From UBA6911 sp964481255 (GTDB lineage Bacteria > Acidobacteriota > UBA6911): a stretch of DNA of 64,000 nt. This document shows positions 15,983-24,624 of the stretch, piece after piece. Position 1 is the stretch's first letter. Every line of letters starts with the position of its first letter. Location of the stretch: positions 45,967-109,966 of the forward strand of contig CAYZTZ010000002.1 of the NCBI GenBank assembly GCA_964481255.1. The letters are read 5' to 3'. The translations under genes and the position numbers were made by a program. The notes under the pieces were generated by a model. That model did not search any database and was not told the origin of the DNA. It worked only from the letters and a program-made list of their open reading frames with translations.

Positions 15983-16175
15983 AACCGAGGTGCCCCGATC
16001 GGGGTTAAAAGGGAAGTGGGTGAAAATCCCACACGGTCCCGCCACTGTAATCGGAAAGCCCGGCGCCTGCGGCCCTTGATATCCGGAGGGCCCGCCACTC
16101 GTTTGAAATCCAGGACGGGGAAGGTGAGACGCCCGGCGACGACCCGTAAGTCAGGAAACCTGCCTCTTCGCCCGT
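15983..16175 (+). promoter_or_regulatory. Cobalamin riboswitch aptamer
   Basis: The conserved core elements appear in order: GAGGTGCCCC, the segment TTAAAAGGGAAG, GGTGAAAATCCCACACGG, CCCGCCACTGTAA with the B12 box (GCCACTG at 16041-16047), and the closing GTAAGTCAGGAAACCTGCC arm. In this family adenosylcobalamin binding usually represses the downstream uptake genes. It lies directly before btuF, the first gene of a B12 uptake operon, which agrees with that role. Confidence 0.95.
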
Positions 16176-16183
16176 TTCAGCCA

Positions 16184-16202
16184 ACTCTTCGCGAGAAAGA
16201 GT
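16184..16202 (+). promoter_or_regulatory. Possible expression-platform hairpin over the btuF ribosome site
   Basis: ACTCTT (16184-16189) can pair with AAGAGT (16197-16202). The 3' arm and loop contain the purine-rich stretch GAGAAAGAG that is the only candidate ribosome site for the ATG at 16209. No T-run follows. This points to translational rather than transcriptional control by the riboswitch, by inference. Confidence 0.45.
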
Positions 16203-16208
16203 CCTGAA

Positions 16209-17213
16209 ATGCAGTCTCAAATCCGCAGCACCCGCAAATCGCAAGCTCCCCGTGAAAGGCCGTCCGCCTCAAGCGCCGCGAGGCGTTTCCGCCTTATGAT
16301 GTCTGCAATCCTGCTCTTGTCCTGCGCATCGGAGACAGGATGTCGAGACCCGCGCGGCGACGATCGGACGGTTTCGCGGCTGAGCCCCGGCGAGGCGGGG
16401 CGGGCAATCTACACGGACGGCATCGGCAGGAAAGTGCAGATCCCCAGGCATCCGCGGCGCATCATATCCCTGGCTCCGGATGTGACGGAGACCCTGTATC
16501 TCCTCGGGGCCGGCGACCGGCTCGTCGGCAACACCACCCAGTGCAACTGGCCCGAGGCGGCGAAATCCAAACCTAAAGTGGGCGACCTGCTCAATCCCAA
16601 CTATGAAGTCATTCTGGCCGCCAACCCCGACCTTGTGATTTCGTCCACTGCGGGCAACGACCGCGCGGCGGTGATGAAGCTTGTGGATCTGGGAGTCCCG
16701 GTTTACGTGGTCGCGCCGCGCACCGTGCAGAGGATCTTCCAATCCGTGGAGGACATCGGGCGCATCACGGATTGCGCCGACCGCGGTTTTCAATTGGTCG
16801 CCGAGATGAAAGAGCGGCTGGAAAAAATCCGCAGCCGCATTAACGGTCTCCCCAGGGTTCGCGCCTTTTTCATTACGTGGTTCGACCCGCTGCTGGCCCC
16901 GGGGAAGGACACATTTGAAAACGACGTGCTGAGCCTCGCGGGCGTGACCTCGATTACGGCCGATATCCCGCAGTTTTACCCGCGGTACAGCCTCGAACAA
17001 CTGCTGGTCCAGGATCCGGACGCCATTCTCACCGTCCGGCAGGAGGGTAATCCCATTCCCGATTTCAGAAGGATCGCCGGATGGAAAGATCTGCGGGCCG
17101 TTCGCGAAGGGAGAGTCTATATCTTAACCGAATTCCTTCAGCACCCCTCGCCCTTGTTCGTCGACGGGGTGGAGGAACTCGCGCGAAAGCTTTACCCGGA
17201 GCGTTTCCCATGA
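16209..17213 (+). CDS. btuF: Cobalamin ABC transporter substrate-binding protein
   Basis: A 334-residue periplasmic binding protein of the BtuF/FepB class. After a hydrophobic leader (MMSAILLLSC near residues 30-39, possibly a lipoprotein signal) comes the domain: IISLAPDVTETLYLLGAGDRLVG (first part near 94-110), VGDLLNPNYE, NPDLVISS and a helical linker near 210-230. The riboswitch immediately upstream and the btuC, btuD and btuB partners downstream identify the ligand as a corrinoid. ATG 16209 is the first start after the riboswitch; ATG 16296, just before the hydrophobic leader, is a plausible alternative with a more normal signal peptide. The stop overlaps btuC by ATGA. Confidence 0.92.
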   Translation: MQSQIRSTRKSQAPRERPSASSAARRFRLMMSAILLLSCASETGCRDPRGDDRTVSRLSPGEAGRAIYTDGIGRKVQIPRHPRRIISLAPDVTETLYLLGAGDRLVGNTTQCNWPEAAKSKPKVGDLLNPNYEVILAANPDLVISSTAGNDRAAVMKLVDLGVPVYVVAPRTVQRIFQSVEDIGRITDCADRGFQLVAEMKERLEKIRSRINGLPRVRAFFITWFDPLLAPGKDTFENDVLSLAGVTSITADIPQFYPRYSLEQLLVQDPDAILTVRQEGNPIPDFRRIAGWKDLRAVREGRVYILTEFLQHPSPLFVDGVEELARKLYPERFP

Positions 17214-18262
17214 ACCGTCTTTCGGGGATGAAAATCATCGTTGTGAACCTTTCGCTGCTGGGCGTCTGGTTCGCAGCGGCCGTGCTTTCCCTGAATGTCG
17301 GAAGCGTGTCCATCCCGGTCCGCACAACGCTGCGGCTCGCGCTCCTTTCCCTGACGGGGAGCGGCCCCGGCGGCGACCCTCTTGAATCCGTGCTTTTTTC
17401 CGTCCGGCTCCCCCGCGTTCTGCTGGGTTCCCTGGTCGGGGCCGGGCTGGCCGTCGCCGGAGCAGCCTTCCAATCCCTGCTGCGAAATCCTCTGGCGGAT
17501 CCCTATGTACTCGGCGTGTCCACGGGGGCATCCATGGGCACGATCCTCTACTCCATTTTCGCCGGATGGATGGGAGTCGCTTCCGCCGGCGCGGGCTTCG
17601 TCTACGGGCGCCCGGTTGCCGCTTTCCTGGGAGCCGTCCTGACGATTGCTGCCGTGTACGCTGTGGCGGCGGGGTCGCGCCGCGGAGGGGAAAGTTCGCA
17701 AAACCTGCTGCTCGCGGGCATCATCCTGGCGTCCTTCCTCTCCTCCATCAACGTCTTCCTCCTAACCAGCACCCATCAGGCCGACCTGCGGGGAATATTT
17801 TACTGGCTTATCGGCGACCTGAGCCGGCCGGTGGACGCGTCGATCTACCCGGTGACCATCCTGGTTTTCGCGGGCTTTGCGATCCTCTACCTTTTTTCAC
17901 ACAGTCTGAACCTGATCGGAATGGGGGAAAACGATGCCATGATCCTCGGCGTCGAGGTGACAAGGGTCAAGGCCTGCGTCTATGTCGTTGCCTCGCTCGT
18001 GACGGGGGCGGTCGTGTCGGTGAGCGGACCCATCGCCTACATCGGGCTGATATGCCCGCACATGGGCCGTTTGATATTCGGCGGCGACAACCGCATCCTG
18101 TTTCCGGCCGTGTTCCTTTTCGGGGCCGTCTTCACTCTCCTGGCCGACACCCTGGCGCGGACTCTTCTCTCGCCGGCGGAGCTCCCCGTCGGCATCGTCA
18201 CCGCGCTGTGCGGGGCCCCTCTATTCATTTACCTATTGCGCCGCAAAGGAGGACGCCCATGA
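17210..18262 (+). CDS. btuC: Cobalamin ABC transporter permease (FecCD family)
   Basis: A 350-residue inner-membrane permease with about ten helices. Diagnostic FecCD segments are RLPRVLLGSLVGAGLAVAG (first part near residues 64-75), QSLLRNPLADPYVLGVS, the ATPase-coupling loop around GMGENDAMILGV and GPIAYIGLICPH. It forms the homodimeric channel for corrinoid import, energised by BtuD and fed by BtuF. The ATG at 17210 shares ATGA with the btuF stop, which fixes the start even though the frame is open upstream. It ends in ATGA overlap with btuD. Confidence 0.94.
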   Translation: MNRLSGMKIIVVNLSLLGVWFAAAVLSLNVGSVSIPVRTTLRLALLSLTGSGPGGDPLESVLFSVRLPRVLLGSLVGAGLAVAGAAFQSLLRNPLADPYVLGVSTGASMGTILYSIFAGWMGVASAGAGFVYGRPVAAFLGAVLTIAAVYAVAAGSRRGGESSQNLLLAGIILASFLSSINVFLLTSTHQADLRGIFYWLIGDLSRPVDASIYPVTILVFAGFAILYLFSHSLNLIGMGENDAMILGVEVTRVKACVYVVASLVTGAVVSVSGPIAYIGLICPHMGRLIFGGDNRILFPAVFLFGAVFTLLADTLARTLLSPAELPVGIVTALCGAPLFIYLLRRKGGRP

Positions 18263-19068
18263 GCCGGCAAGACATCCTGCTGGAGGCCCGCCGGGTGAGT
18301 TTCGATTACCGCAGGCCGGTACTCCGCGACATCTCCTTCAGCCTTCAGGCGGGAATCATGACGGGGATCATCGGGCCTAACGGCTCCGGCAAGACAACGG
18401 TCCTGCGGCTTCTCAACGGCATGCTTTCCCCGCGCACCGGAGACGTGATTCTGGAGGGGAAGCGGTCTATCTCGCAGTTGAAGCGAAAGGAGATCGCGCG
18501 GCATATCGCGATGGTTCCCCAGAACGGGGGTGTTTACTATTATCAGACGGTCTTTCAGTTCGCCATACAGGGCCGGGCGCCGCATCTTTCGCTCCTGGGA
18601 TTTGAAAGCCCCGGCGATGAGGCCATCGCCCTGCAAGCCCTCGAAATGACCCAGCTGACCCGCTACATAAACTCGCGCGTGTCGGAAATCTCCGGCGGCG
18701 AGAAGCAGCGCCTGCTGCTCGCGCGAGCCCTGGCTCAGCAAACGGAGATCCTGCTCCTCGACGAATTCACCGCCAACCTCGACATAAACTATCAGGTCGA
18801 ACTGATGCGCCTTGTCCGCCGGATTACGCGCGAAAGGAACCTCGCGACGCTTGTCGTCTCGCACGAAATCAATCTCCTGGGAAGCTTCTGCGATCGGATT
18901 CTCCTCATGGGCGAGGGAACAATCCGCCACCAGGGCGCCGTTGCGGAGGTATTGACCCGAGAAAACCTGAAATCGATCTTCGGGTTGGACTTCTCGATCC
19001 GGGCGCTGCCCGGCGATAAAGTCGAAATTCTGCCCGTCATCAACCATCAACAAGGAGTTGTCATATGA
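18259..19068 (+). CDS. btuD: Cobalamin ABC transporter ATPase
   Basis: A 269-residue cytoplasmic ATPase. Walker A is GPNGSGKTT (about residues 38-46), the Q-loop region is MVPQNGGVYY, the signature is EISGGEKQRLLLARAL (about 146-161) and Walker B is ILLLDEFTANLD (about 168-179), followed by the H-loop VVSHE. It is of the FepC/BtuD type that pairs with FecCD permeases. The start overlaps the btuC stop by ATGA; the longer upstream frame is a shadow within btuC. Its own stop overlaps the receptor start, so all four uptake genes are translationally linked. Confidence 0.94.
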   Translation: MSRQDILLEARRVSFDYRRPVLRDISFSLQAGIMTGIIGPNGSGKTTVLRLLNGMLSPRTGDVILEGKRSISQLKRKEIARHIAMVPQNGGVYYYQTVFQFAIQGRAPHLSLLGFESPGDEAIALQALEMTQLTRYINSRVSEISGGEKQRLLLARALAQQTEILLLDEFTANLDINYQVELMRLVRRITRERNLATLVVSHEINLLGSFCDRILLMGEGTIRHQGAVAEVLTRENLKSIFGLDFSIRALPGDKVEILPVINHQQGVVI

Positions 19069-21323
19069 GATTTAGCAGTCTGTTGAGAAGCCTCTTTGTC
19101 GGCGCAGCCCTTGGCGCCGCTCCAGCGTGGGTTCCAATCCTTCCCGGGTCTTCTCCCGCGGATGCGTCGCCCGCGGAGACCCACAGGGTTTGGGGGATGG
19201 TCGTCGATCCCAGTGGAGCGCCGCTCCCGCGCGCCCGGATCGAGGTCCGCGATGCCCGGGGCGGGATCGTCGCCACAGCCCTTACCAACAGCCGGGGAGA
19301 ATACGCACTGCAGTTGCCGCCGGGAAAATACAATCTGTCTGCGGCAATGGCGGGATTCGTCCCCATCGCCGACCGCATCGTGGAAGTGCCTCTCGACGCG
19401 TCCCCCATCCGCCTGACGCTCGAAATCCCCTCGCCCCGGGAACTGGTCGTGGTCACGGCGACGCGGACGGAAACGCCGATGTCGCAAATAGGCAACAGCA
19501 CAACGGTGCTTTCAGGCGAGGAGCTGGCTCTTCGAGGCGCATCCTCTGTGGCGGACGCCCTGCGGGCATTGGCGGGCGTTACGCTCGTGCAGAGCGGCGG
19601 CAGCGGCAGCATGACATCGATTTTCATGCGCGGGGGCGAATCGGATTACACCAAAATCCTTGTCGACGGGATACCGATGAACGAGCCGGGGGGCAGTTAC
19701 AACCTGGCCTACCTGTCCACTTCCGGCATCGACCGCATCGAAGTGGTGCGGGGGCCGCAGAGTGCGCTCTTCGGGTCGGACGCCATCAGCGGGGTCATTC
19801 AAGTCTTCACCAAACGCGGCCGAAGCGAGGGATTGTCGCCCAGACCTTCCGTAATGATCGAGGGCGGCACCTACGCGACTCTTCGTTACGGAGGCGGGCT
19901 GGAGGGGAGCAACGACCGGATGGACTACGCGGTTTCGTTCTTCCGCACCGACACCGACAACGATGTCGCCAACGGCTCTTTCAATGAAACAACCTTCGCC
20001 GGGAACCTGGGGCTTCAGCTTTCCCGAAAAGCCGAGCTGAGAGCTGTTTTCCGGAGCGAAGCGGGCCGCTCCGGCGTCCCCGGCCCCTGGGCTTTTGAGC
20101 GTCCGGATCCCGATGCCTACTACCGCCGCAGAGACGTGTCCGGTTCGCTCACGCTGACCCATTTTCAGACGCCCGCCTGGACGCACAGAGTTTCGTACAC
20201 GGTGAACGACTCGTACCAGCTTTCGGCCAACCCTCTGGATTCGGGGAGTTACACTCCGCAATACCAGGGCCGCGTCGCGCCCTTCCCGTTTTCGGACTGG
20301 GTTTATGAAAGCCTCAACCAGACGCGCCGCCAGAAAGCGAACTATCAAAGCGACCTGGTCATGCCTTCGGGGCATCTGTTGACAGTGGGCGCGGACTACG
20401 AGCACGAGTCCGGCGTCGTCGGCGACCCGGCGCTGAACCCCGCTTCCGTGACGCGGGACAACTACGGAGTGTACCTGCAGGATCAATGGTCGCTGAAAAA
20501 CCGGTTTTTCGCAGCGGCCGGGGTCCGGCTGGACCATAACGAAAGCTTTGGGTTTTACGCCTCTCCCCGCGTTTCTCTCGCTCTGCTGGTGCGTCAGCCC
20601 GGCGCCGCTTCAGCCTGGGGAACGACCAAAATCAAGGCGAATTTCGGGCTGGGGATCAAGGAGCCGACCCTTCTTGAGTCCTACAGCACCTCCATATACT
20701 ACCAAGGCAATCCGGACCTTCGCCCGGAAAAGACCGTCGGCTTCGACGCGGGCATCGAACAGCAGTTCCATTCCGGACGCGGCACACTGGAGCTGACTTA
20801 TTTCCAGAACCAGTTCCGAGATCAGATCGGCTTCTCCATCACCGATTACTCGACGTTCGCGGGGTCCTTTTTCAACATCGGCAAATCGCGCGCCCGCGGG
20901 CTGGAGGTCTCGTTGCGCCGCGAGATGGGGTGGAACCTGGAAATGGGCGGCTCTTACACATTCCTGGATTCGGAAGTGCTGGAAGCCTCGATCACTTCCG
21001 ATCCCGCGTTCGCCAAGGGACAGGAGCTTTTCCGCAGGCCGCGCCACTCCGGCAGTCTCGACCTGCGGTGGAGACCCGGACGCCTGACTCTGGGCGCCAA
21101 CGCCCTGCTGGTCGGCTCGCGGGTCGATTCCGACTTCTCCGGGCTGAACATCACGCGCAATGAGGGATATTCCCTGCTCAACCTTATGGTGAATTTCAGG
21201 CTGATTGGCGGCACGTCCTTGTTCGCCGCCGTCAACAACGTCACCGACGAGTGGTACATGGAGGCTCTGGGCTATCCGGCGCTCGGCAGACATTTCCGGG
21301 CCGGTCTGCTCGCCGGATTCTAA
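19065..21323 (+). CDS. btuB: TonB-dependent outer-membrane receptor, probably for cobalamin
   Basis: A 752-residue outer-membrane receptor. A signal peptide (about residues 1-35) is followed by a carboxypeptidase-regulatory-like beta domain (about 40-120, RVWGMVVDPSGAPLPRARIE and following), which BtuB of enterobacteria lacks. A TonB box-like ELVVVTATRTET is at 126-137. The plug domain (about 142-255) has ILVDGIPMNEP, IDRIEVVRGPQSALFG and GVIQVFTKRG. The remainder is a beta-barrel ending in a terminal Phe (RAGLLAGF), as required for insertion by BamA. Cobalamin specificity rests on the riboswitch and the btuFCD genes. The extra N-terminal domain is common in Bacteroidota and Acidobacteriota receptors. 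Confidence 0.9.
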   Translation: MRFSSLLRSLFVGAALGAAPAWVPILPGSSPADASPAETHRVWGMVVDPSGAPLPRARIEVRDARGGIVATALTNSRGEYALQLPPGKYNLSAAMAGFVPIADRIVEVPLDASPIRLTLEIPSPRELVVVTATRTETPMSQIGNSTTVLSGEELALRGASSVADALRALAGVTLVQSGGSGSMTSIFMRGGESDYTKILVDGIPMNEPGGSYNLAYLSTSGIDRIEVVRGPQSALFGSDAISGVIQVFTKRGRSEGLSPRPSVMIEGGTYATLRYGGGLEGSNDRMDYAVSFFRTDTDNDVANGSFNETTFAGNLGLQLSRKAELRAVFRSEAGRSGVPGPWAFERPDPDAYYRRRDVSGSLTLTHFQTPAWTHRVSYTVNDSYQLSANPLDSGSYTPQYQGRVAPFPFSDWVYESLNQTRRQKANYQSDLVMPSGHLLTVGADYEHESGVVGDPALNPASVTRDNYGVYLQDQWSLKNRFFAAAGVRLDHNESFGFYASPRVSLALLVRQPGAASAWGTTKIKANFGLGIKEPTLLESYSTSIYYQGNPDLRPEKTVGFDAGIEQQFHSGRGTLELTYFQNQFRDQIGFSITDYSTFAGSFFNIGKSRARGLEVSLRREMGWNLEMGGSYTFLDSEVLEASITSDPAFAKGQELFRRPRHSGSLDLRWRPGRLTLGANALLVGSRVDSDFSGLNITRNEGYSLLNLMVNFRLIGGTSLFAAVNNVTDEWYMEALGYPALGRHFRAGLLAGF

Positions 21324-21424
21324 CGACGGCGGTCCGCCCCTTGATGAAAAAAGCCGGCCGCTGATCCGGAGTATTTCACGGGGGTATTCGCTCCAGGGAT
21401 GCGCTGCGGCATGGCCTTCAAGGC

Positions 21425-21443
21425 CTATTTCTGATAGAAATAG
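21425..21443. promoter_or_regulatory. AT-rich inverted repeat upstream of the large glycosyltransferase gene
   Basis: CTATTTC and GAAATAG flank TGATA, giving a perfect 7-bp inverted repeat that ends 21 bases before the GTG start at 21465. It is AT-rich in a GC-rich genome. A GGCCTTCAAGGCC palindrome (21413-21425) lies just before it. It could be an operator or a short hairpin in the leader. Confidence 0.3.
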
Positions 21444-21464
21444 ATTCTGAATTTGGAGGCCGAT

Positions 21465-24400
21465 GTGGATCCTTCGGGCGAGAGGTTTTGGCCGGAGTCC
21501 GCAGACCCGTACGACGAGACCGCCGCGGAACATCTCCAGCGCTACCACTCCGTTTTGGAGCTTGTCCGGGGCAAGGCCGTGATCGACGCCGGCAGCGGCG
21601 AAGGCTACGGGACACACCTGCTCGCAGGAACCTCCGCCTGTATCTTCGGCGTCGACGCCTCTGCGGAGGCGGTTCGCCACGCTTCCCTGAGGTATTTGCA
21701 GCCCAACCTGCGCTTCATTGCCGGCCTCATCGAAGCCCTCCCGTTTCGCGACGCGGCGTTCGACGTGGTGGTTGCTTTCGAAGTGATCGAGCATGTCGTC
21801 GAGGGGCTGCAAACGGCCTTTCTGCGCGAAGCCCGGCGTGTGCTGCGCGCGGACGGCGTCCTGGTCATCTCAACCCCCAACAAGGCGGTTTACACGGACG
21901 CCGCGAACCAGCTCAATCCGTTTCACAAGCGGGAGTTCCACATCGGGGAGTTCGAGGAGTTCCTGAAGGACGTTTTTCCCCGCGTCGCTCTTTTCGGCCA
22001 GGGATGGCACCTGTCGTCCGTTATCGAGAAAGCCCCTGTCTCCAAACTGGCAAGCGTCCGTCTCGCCGACTCGAAGGAATTCTCTCCCAAGTACCTGGTC
22101 GCGGTCTGCGGCGCGACCGAGTCGGTCGACGCGGCCGATATCTCCTCGGTTCTGATCGACCGGCGAGGAAGGTTCGAAACCCTCTCCGGCCGTATCCTGA
22201 AACTGCAGGAGGAAGTCTCGGAAAAGAACTCCTGGGCCGCAGCCCTTCAGTCGGAACGCGACAGCCTCGAGCGCCGCGTCGTCGAACTGCAGGAGGAGGT
22301 CCGCCAGAGGAATTCCTGGGCCCTGGGCCTGGAACGCGAACTGGACGGAGTGAGGCAACGGGTCGTGGAACTGCAGAACGAGGTCGAGGACCGGAACGCC
22401 TGGGCGCTCTCTATCAACGCCGAACTGGAAAGTACCCGCGCGGAGCTCGAACGCACGCGGTCTGAACTGGACTCCATCCGCCAAAGCGATTTCTACAAAC
22501 TGGCGACCCGTTATTGGCGCCTGCGCGACAGCCTGCTCCCGTACGGCAGCCGCAGGCGGAGGCTCATGCACGGCCTCTTTGCATTGCTGAAGCCGGCAAA
22601 AGTCAAGCCCCAAGAGGCTCCGACGAAGGCGGACGCCCTGAAACCGCGGCCTCCTGCCGCCAAGGAGTACCCGAGGATCGAGTTCCCGGAGTGCGCCGAG
22701 CCGCGCGTCTCGATCATCATACCCGCGTTCAATCAGTGGGATTTCACCTACAGGTGTCTCCAGAGCGTCCGCCGCACGACGGACGGACTGGCCTGCGAGG
22801 TCATCCTGGCCGACGACGGGTCGACGGACGAAACCGCGCGAGCCGATGAATTCCTCGGGGGCGTCCGCTGGCTGCGAGACGGCGTCAACCGCGGTTTTCT
22901 CCGCAACTGCAACCATGCCGCCGAGGCCGCGCGAGGGGAGTATCTCTATTTTCTGAACAACGACGCCGAGCTGAAGCCCGGAGCGGTTCAGTCCCTCGCC
23001 GCCCTGCTCGATTCGGACGAGACAATCGGGATCGCGGGCTCGAAACTCGTGTATCCCGACGGCCGCCTCCAGGAGGCCGGCGGGATTTTATGGAAGGATG
23101 CCAGCGGCTGGAATTACGGCCGCGGGCAGGACCCTATGCTCCCTTCGTTCAACTATGTGAAGGACGTCGACTACGTTTCCGGGGCAAGCCTGATGATCCG
23201 CAGGAAACTGTGGGAGGAAATCGGGGGATTCGATGACCGCTACGCGCCCGCCTATTGCGAGGACTCCGATCTCGCGCTGGAGGCCCGCAGGCGAGGGTGG
23301 CGCATTGTGTATCAGCCCCGGTCGGTCGTAGTCCACCACGAGGGGGTGTCCCACGGGACGGATATTTCCGACGGCGTTAAGGCACAGCAGATGCGGAATA
23401 TGGAAATGCTCCGGGCCAAGTGGGCTTCCGAACTCGCCGCGCACTTCCCCAACGGGGAGAACGTCTTTCACGCGAGAGACCGCTCGGCGGCGAAAAGGAC
23501 CATTCTGATCATCGATCACTATGTCCCGCATTTCGACCGAGACGCCGGCAGCCGGACGATGCAATCGTTCATCGAGACATTCCTGGCCATGGGTCTGAAC
23601 GTCAAATTCCTCGGAGATAATTTTTTCCCCCACCAGCCCTACACGGAGATGCTCGAACAGGCCGGAGTCGAAGTCCTGGTGGGCCCCTGGATCGCCGGCC
23701 GCTGGCGCGAGTGGATCCGCGAAAACGGATGCCGCCTGGACTACGCGCTCCTCAGCCGCCCTCATATCGCCCCCAGGTACGTGGAGCCTCTGCGATCGCA
23801 CGCGCGCGCCAGGCTGCTCTATTACGTCCACGATCTGCATTTTCTCCGCGAACGGGAATCGGCCCGTCTTCGCAACGACGCGCTCATGAAGGAGCGCGCC
23901 GAAAGGCTCAGGGCGGAGGAGACGCGTTTGATGAACCGCATGGATGCGATTCTTTCCTGCAGTGACGCGGAGACGGAGATCTTGCGGGATCTTTGCCCGG
24001 GCGTGAAGGTTTTTTATGTCCCCCCGTACGCTGTCAGCGTGGATCGCGCGCGGGAGTTCAACGCCCCGGGGCGCAAGGATATCTTGTTTGTCGGCGGGTT
24101 TTCTCACCCGCCCAACACGGACGGCATCCTCTGGTTTGTGCGCGAGGTCTGGCCGTCCATTCGAGCGCGGCTTCCCGGGGTCGTATTCAACGTCGCCGGC
24201 GCCGATCCTCCCCCCGAGATCCGGGCGCTCGCCTCGGAATCCGTGCGTCTGCTGGGCTTCGTGAGCGACGACCGGCTGAAAAGGCTTTACGACAGCTCCC
24301 GGCTGGTCGTCATACCCCTGCGTTACGGCGCCGGCGTCAAGGGGAAAACGGTCGAGGCCATGGCCCACGGCGTGCCTTTTGTTACGACGCGCTGGGGCGT

Positions 24401-24596
24401 TGAAGGGATGCCGGGGATCCGCCAGATCCTCGATCCCGCTCAAGTCCCGGGGTCCCTGGCCGATGGAGTCGTTGCTTTATACGAAGACGCCGCCCGCCTC
24501 GAGGAGATATCCCGGCGCGGGCGCGATTATGCAGCCGTGCGTTTCAATCGTGAGAACATTGCGTCCGCCTTTCAAAGCGTGTTTCAGGATCTTTGA
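21465..24596 (+). CDS. Methyltransferase / coiled-coil / GT2 / GT4 multidomain protein
   Basis: A 1043-residue protein with four parts. Residues about 15-200 are a SAM-dependent methyltransferase (motif I VIDAGSGEGYG at 39-49, VVAFEVIEHV near 105). Residues about 230-345 are a coiled coil containing three 28-residue repeats (LQEEVSEKNSWA, LQEEVRQRNSWA, LQNEVEDRNAWA). Residues about 410-660 are a GT2 domain (VSIIIPAFNQWDF, LADDGSTDET, FLNNDAELK). Residues about 678-1043 are a GT4 domain (LFVGGFSHPPNTDG, GVKGKTVEAMAHGVPF). The GTG at 21465 is chosen because GGAGG lies 5 bases upstream; a TTG at 21453 would overlap that site. The layout suggests glycan extension and terminal methylation by one polypeptide. 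The substrate is unknown. Confidence 0.88.
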   Translation: MDPSGERFWPESADPYDETAAEHLQRYHSVLELVRGKAVIDAGSGEGYGTHLLAGTSACIFGVDASAEAVRHASLRYLQPNLRFIAGLIEALPFRDAAFDVVVAFEVIEHVVEGLQTAFLREARRVLRADGVLVISTPNKAVYTDAANQLNPFHKREFHIGEFEEFLKDVFPRVALFGQGWHLSSVIEKAPVSKLASVRLADSKEFSPKYLVAVCGATESVDAADISSVLIDRRGRFETLSGRILKLQEEVSEKNSWAAALQSERDSLERRVVELQEEVRQRNSWALGLERELDGVRQRVVELQNEVEDRNAWALSINAELESTRAELERTRSELDSIRQSDFYKLATRYWRLRDSLLPYGSRRRRLMHGLFALLKPAKVKPQEAPTKADALKPRPPAAKEYPRIEFPECAEPRVSIIIPAFNQWDFTYRCLQSVRRTTDGLACEVILADDGSTDETARADEFLGGVRWLRDGVNRGFLRNCNHAAEAARGEYLYFLNNDAELKPGAVQSLAALLDSDETIGIAGSKLVYPDGRLQEAGGILWKDASGWNYGRGQDPMLPSFNYVKDVDYVSGASLMIRRKLWEEIGGFDDRYAPAYCEDSDLALEARRRGWRIVYQPRSVVVHHEGVSHGTDISDGVKAQQMRNMEMLRAKWASELAAHFPNGENVFHARDRSAAKRTILIIDHYVPHFDRDAGSRTMQSFIETFLAMGLNVKFLGDNFFPHQPYTEMLEQAGVEVLVGPWIAGRWREWIRENGCRLDYALLSRPHIAPRYVEPLRSHARARLLYYVHDLHFLRERESARLRNDALMKERAERLRAEETRLMNRMDAILSCSDAETEILRDLCPGVKVFYVPPYAVSVDRAREFNAPGRKDILFVGGFSHPPNTDGILWFVREVWPSIRARLPGVVFNVAGADPPPEIRALASESVRLLGFVSDDRLKRLYDSSRLVVIPLRYGAGVKGKTVEAMAHGVPFVTTRWGVEGMPGIRQILDPAQVPGSLADGVVALYEDAARLEEISRRGRDYAAVRFNRENIASAFQSVFQDL
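22203..22454 (+). repeat. Three tandem 84-bp repeats encoding the coiled coil
   Basis: Units begin at 22203, 22287 and 22371, each opening CTGCAG(G/A)A and encoding 28 residues (four heptads). The spacing is exactly 84 bases and the protein similarity is obvious (EEV-x-x-(K/R)NSWA). Units could be gained or lost by slippage or recombination, changing the coil length in frame. Confidence 0.8.
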
Positions 24597-24624
24597 GGGC
24601 GTTGATTTGGAATAAAGGAGGCCT

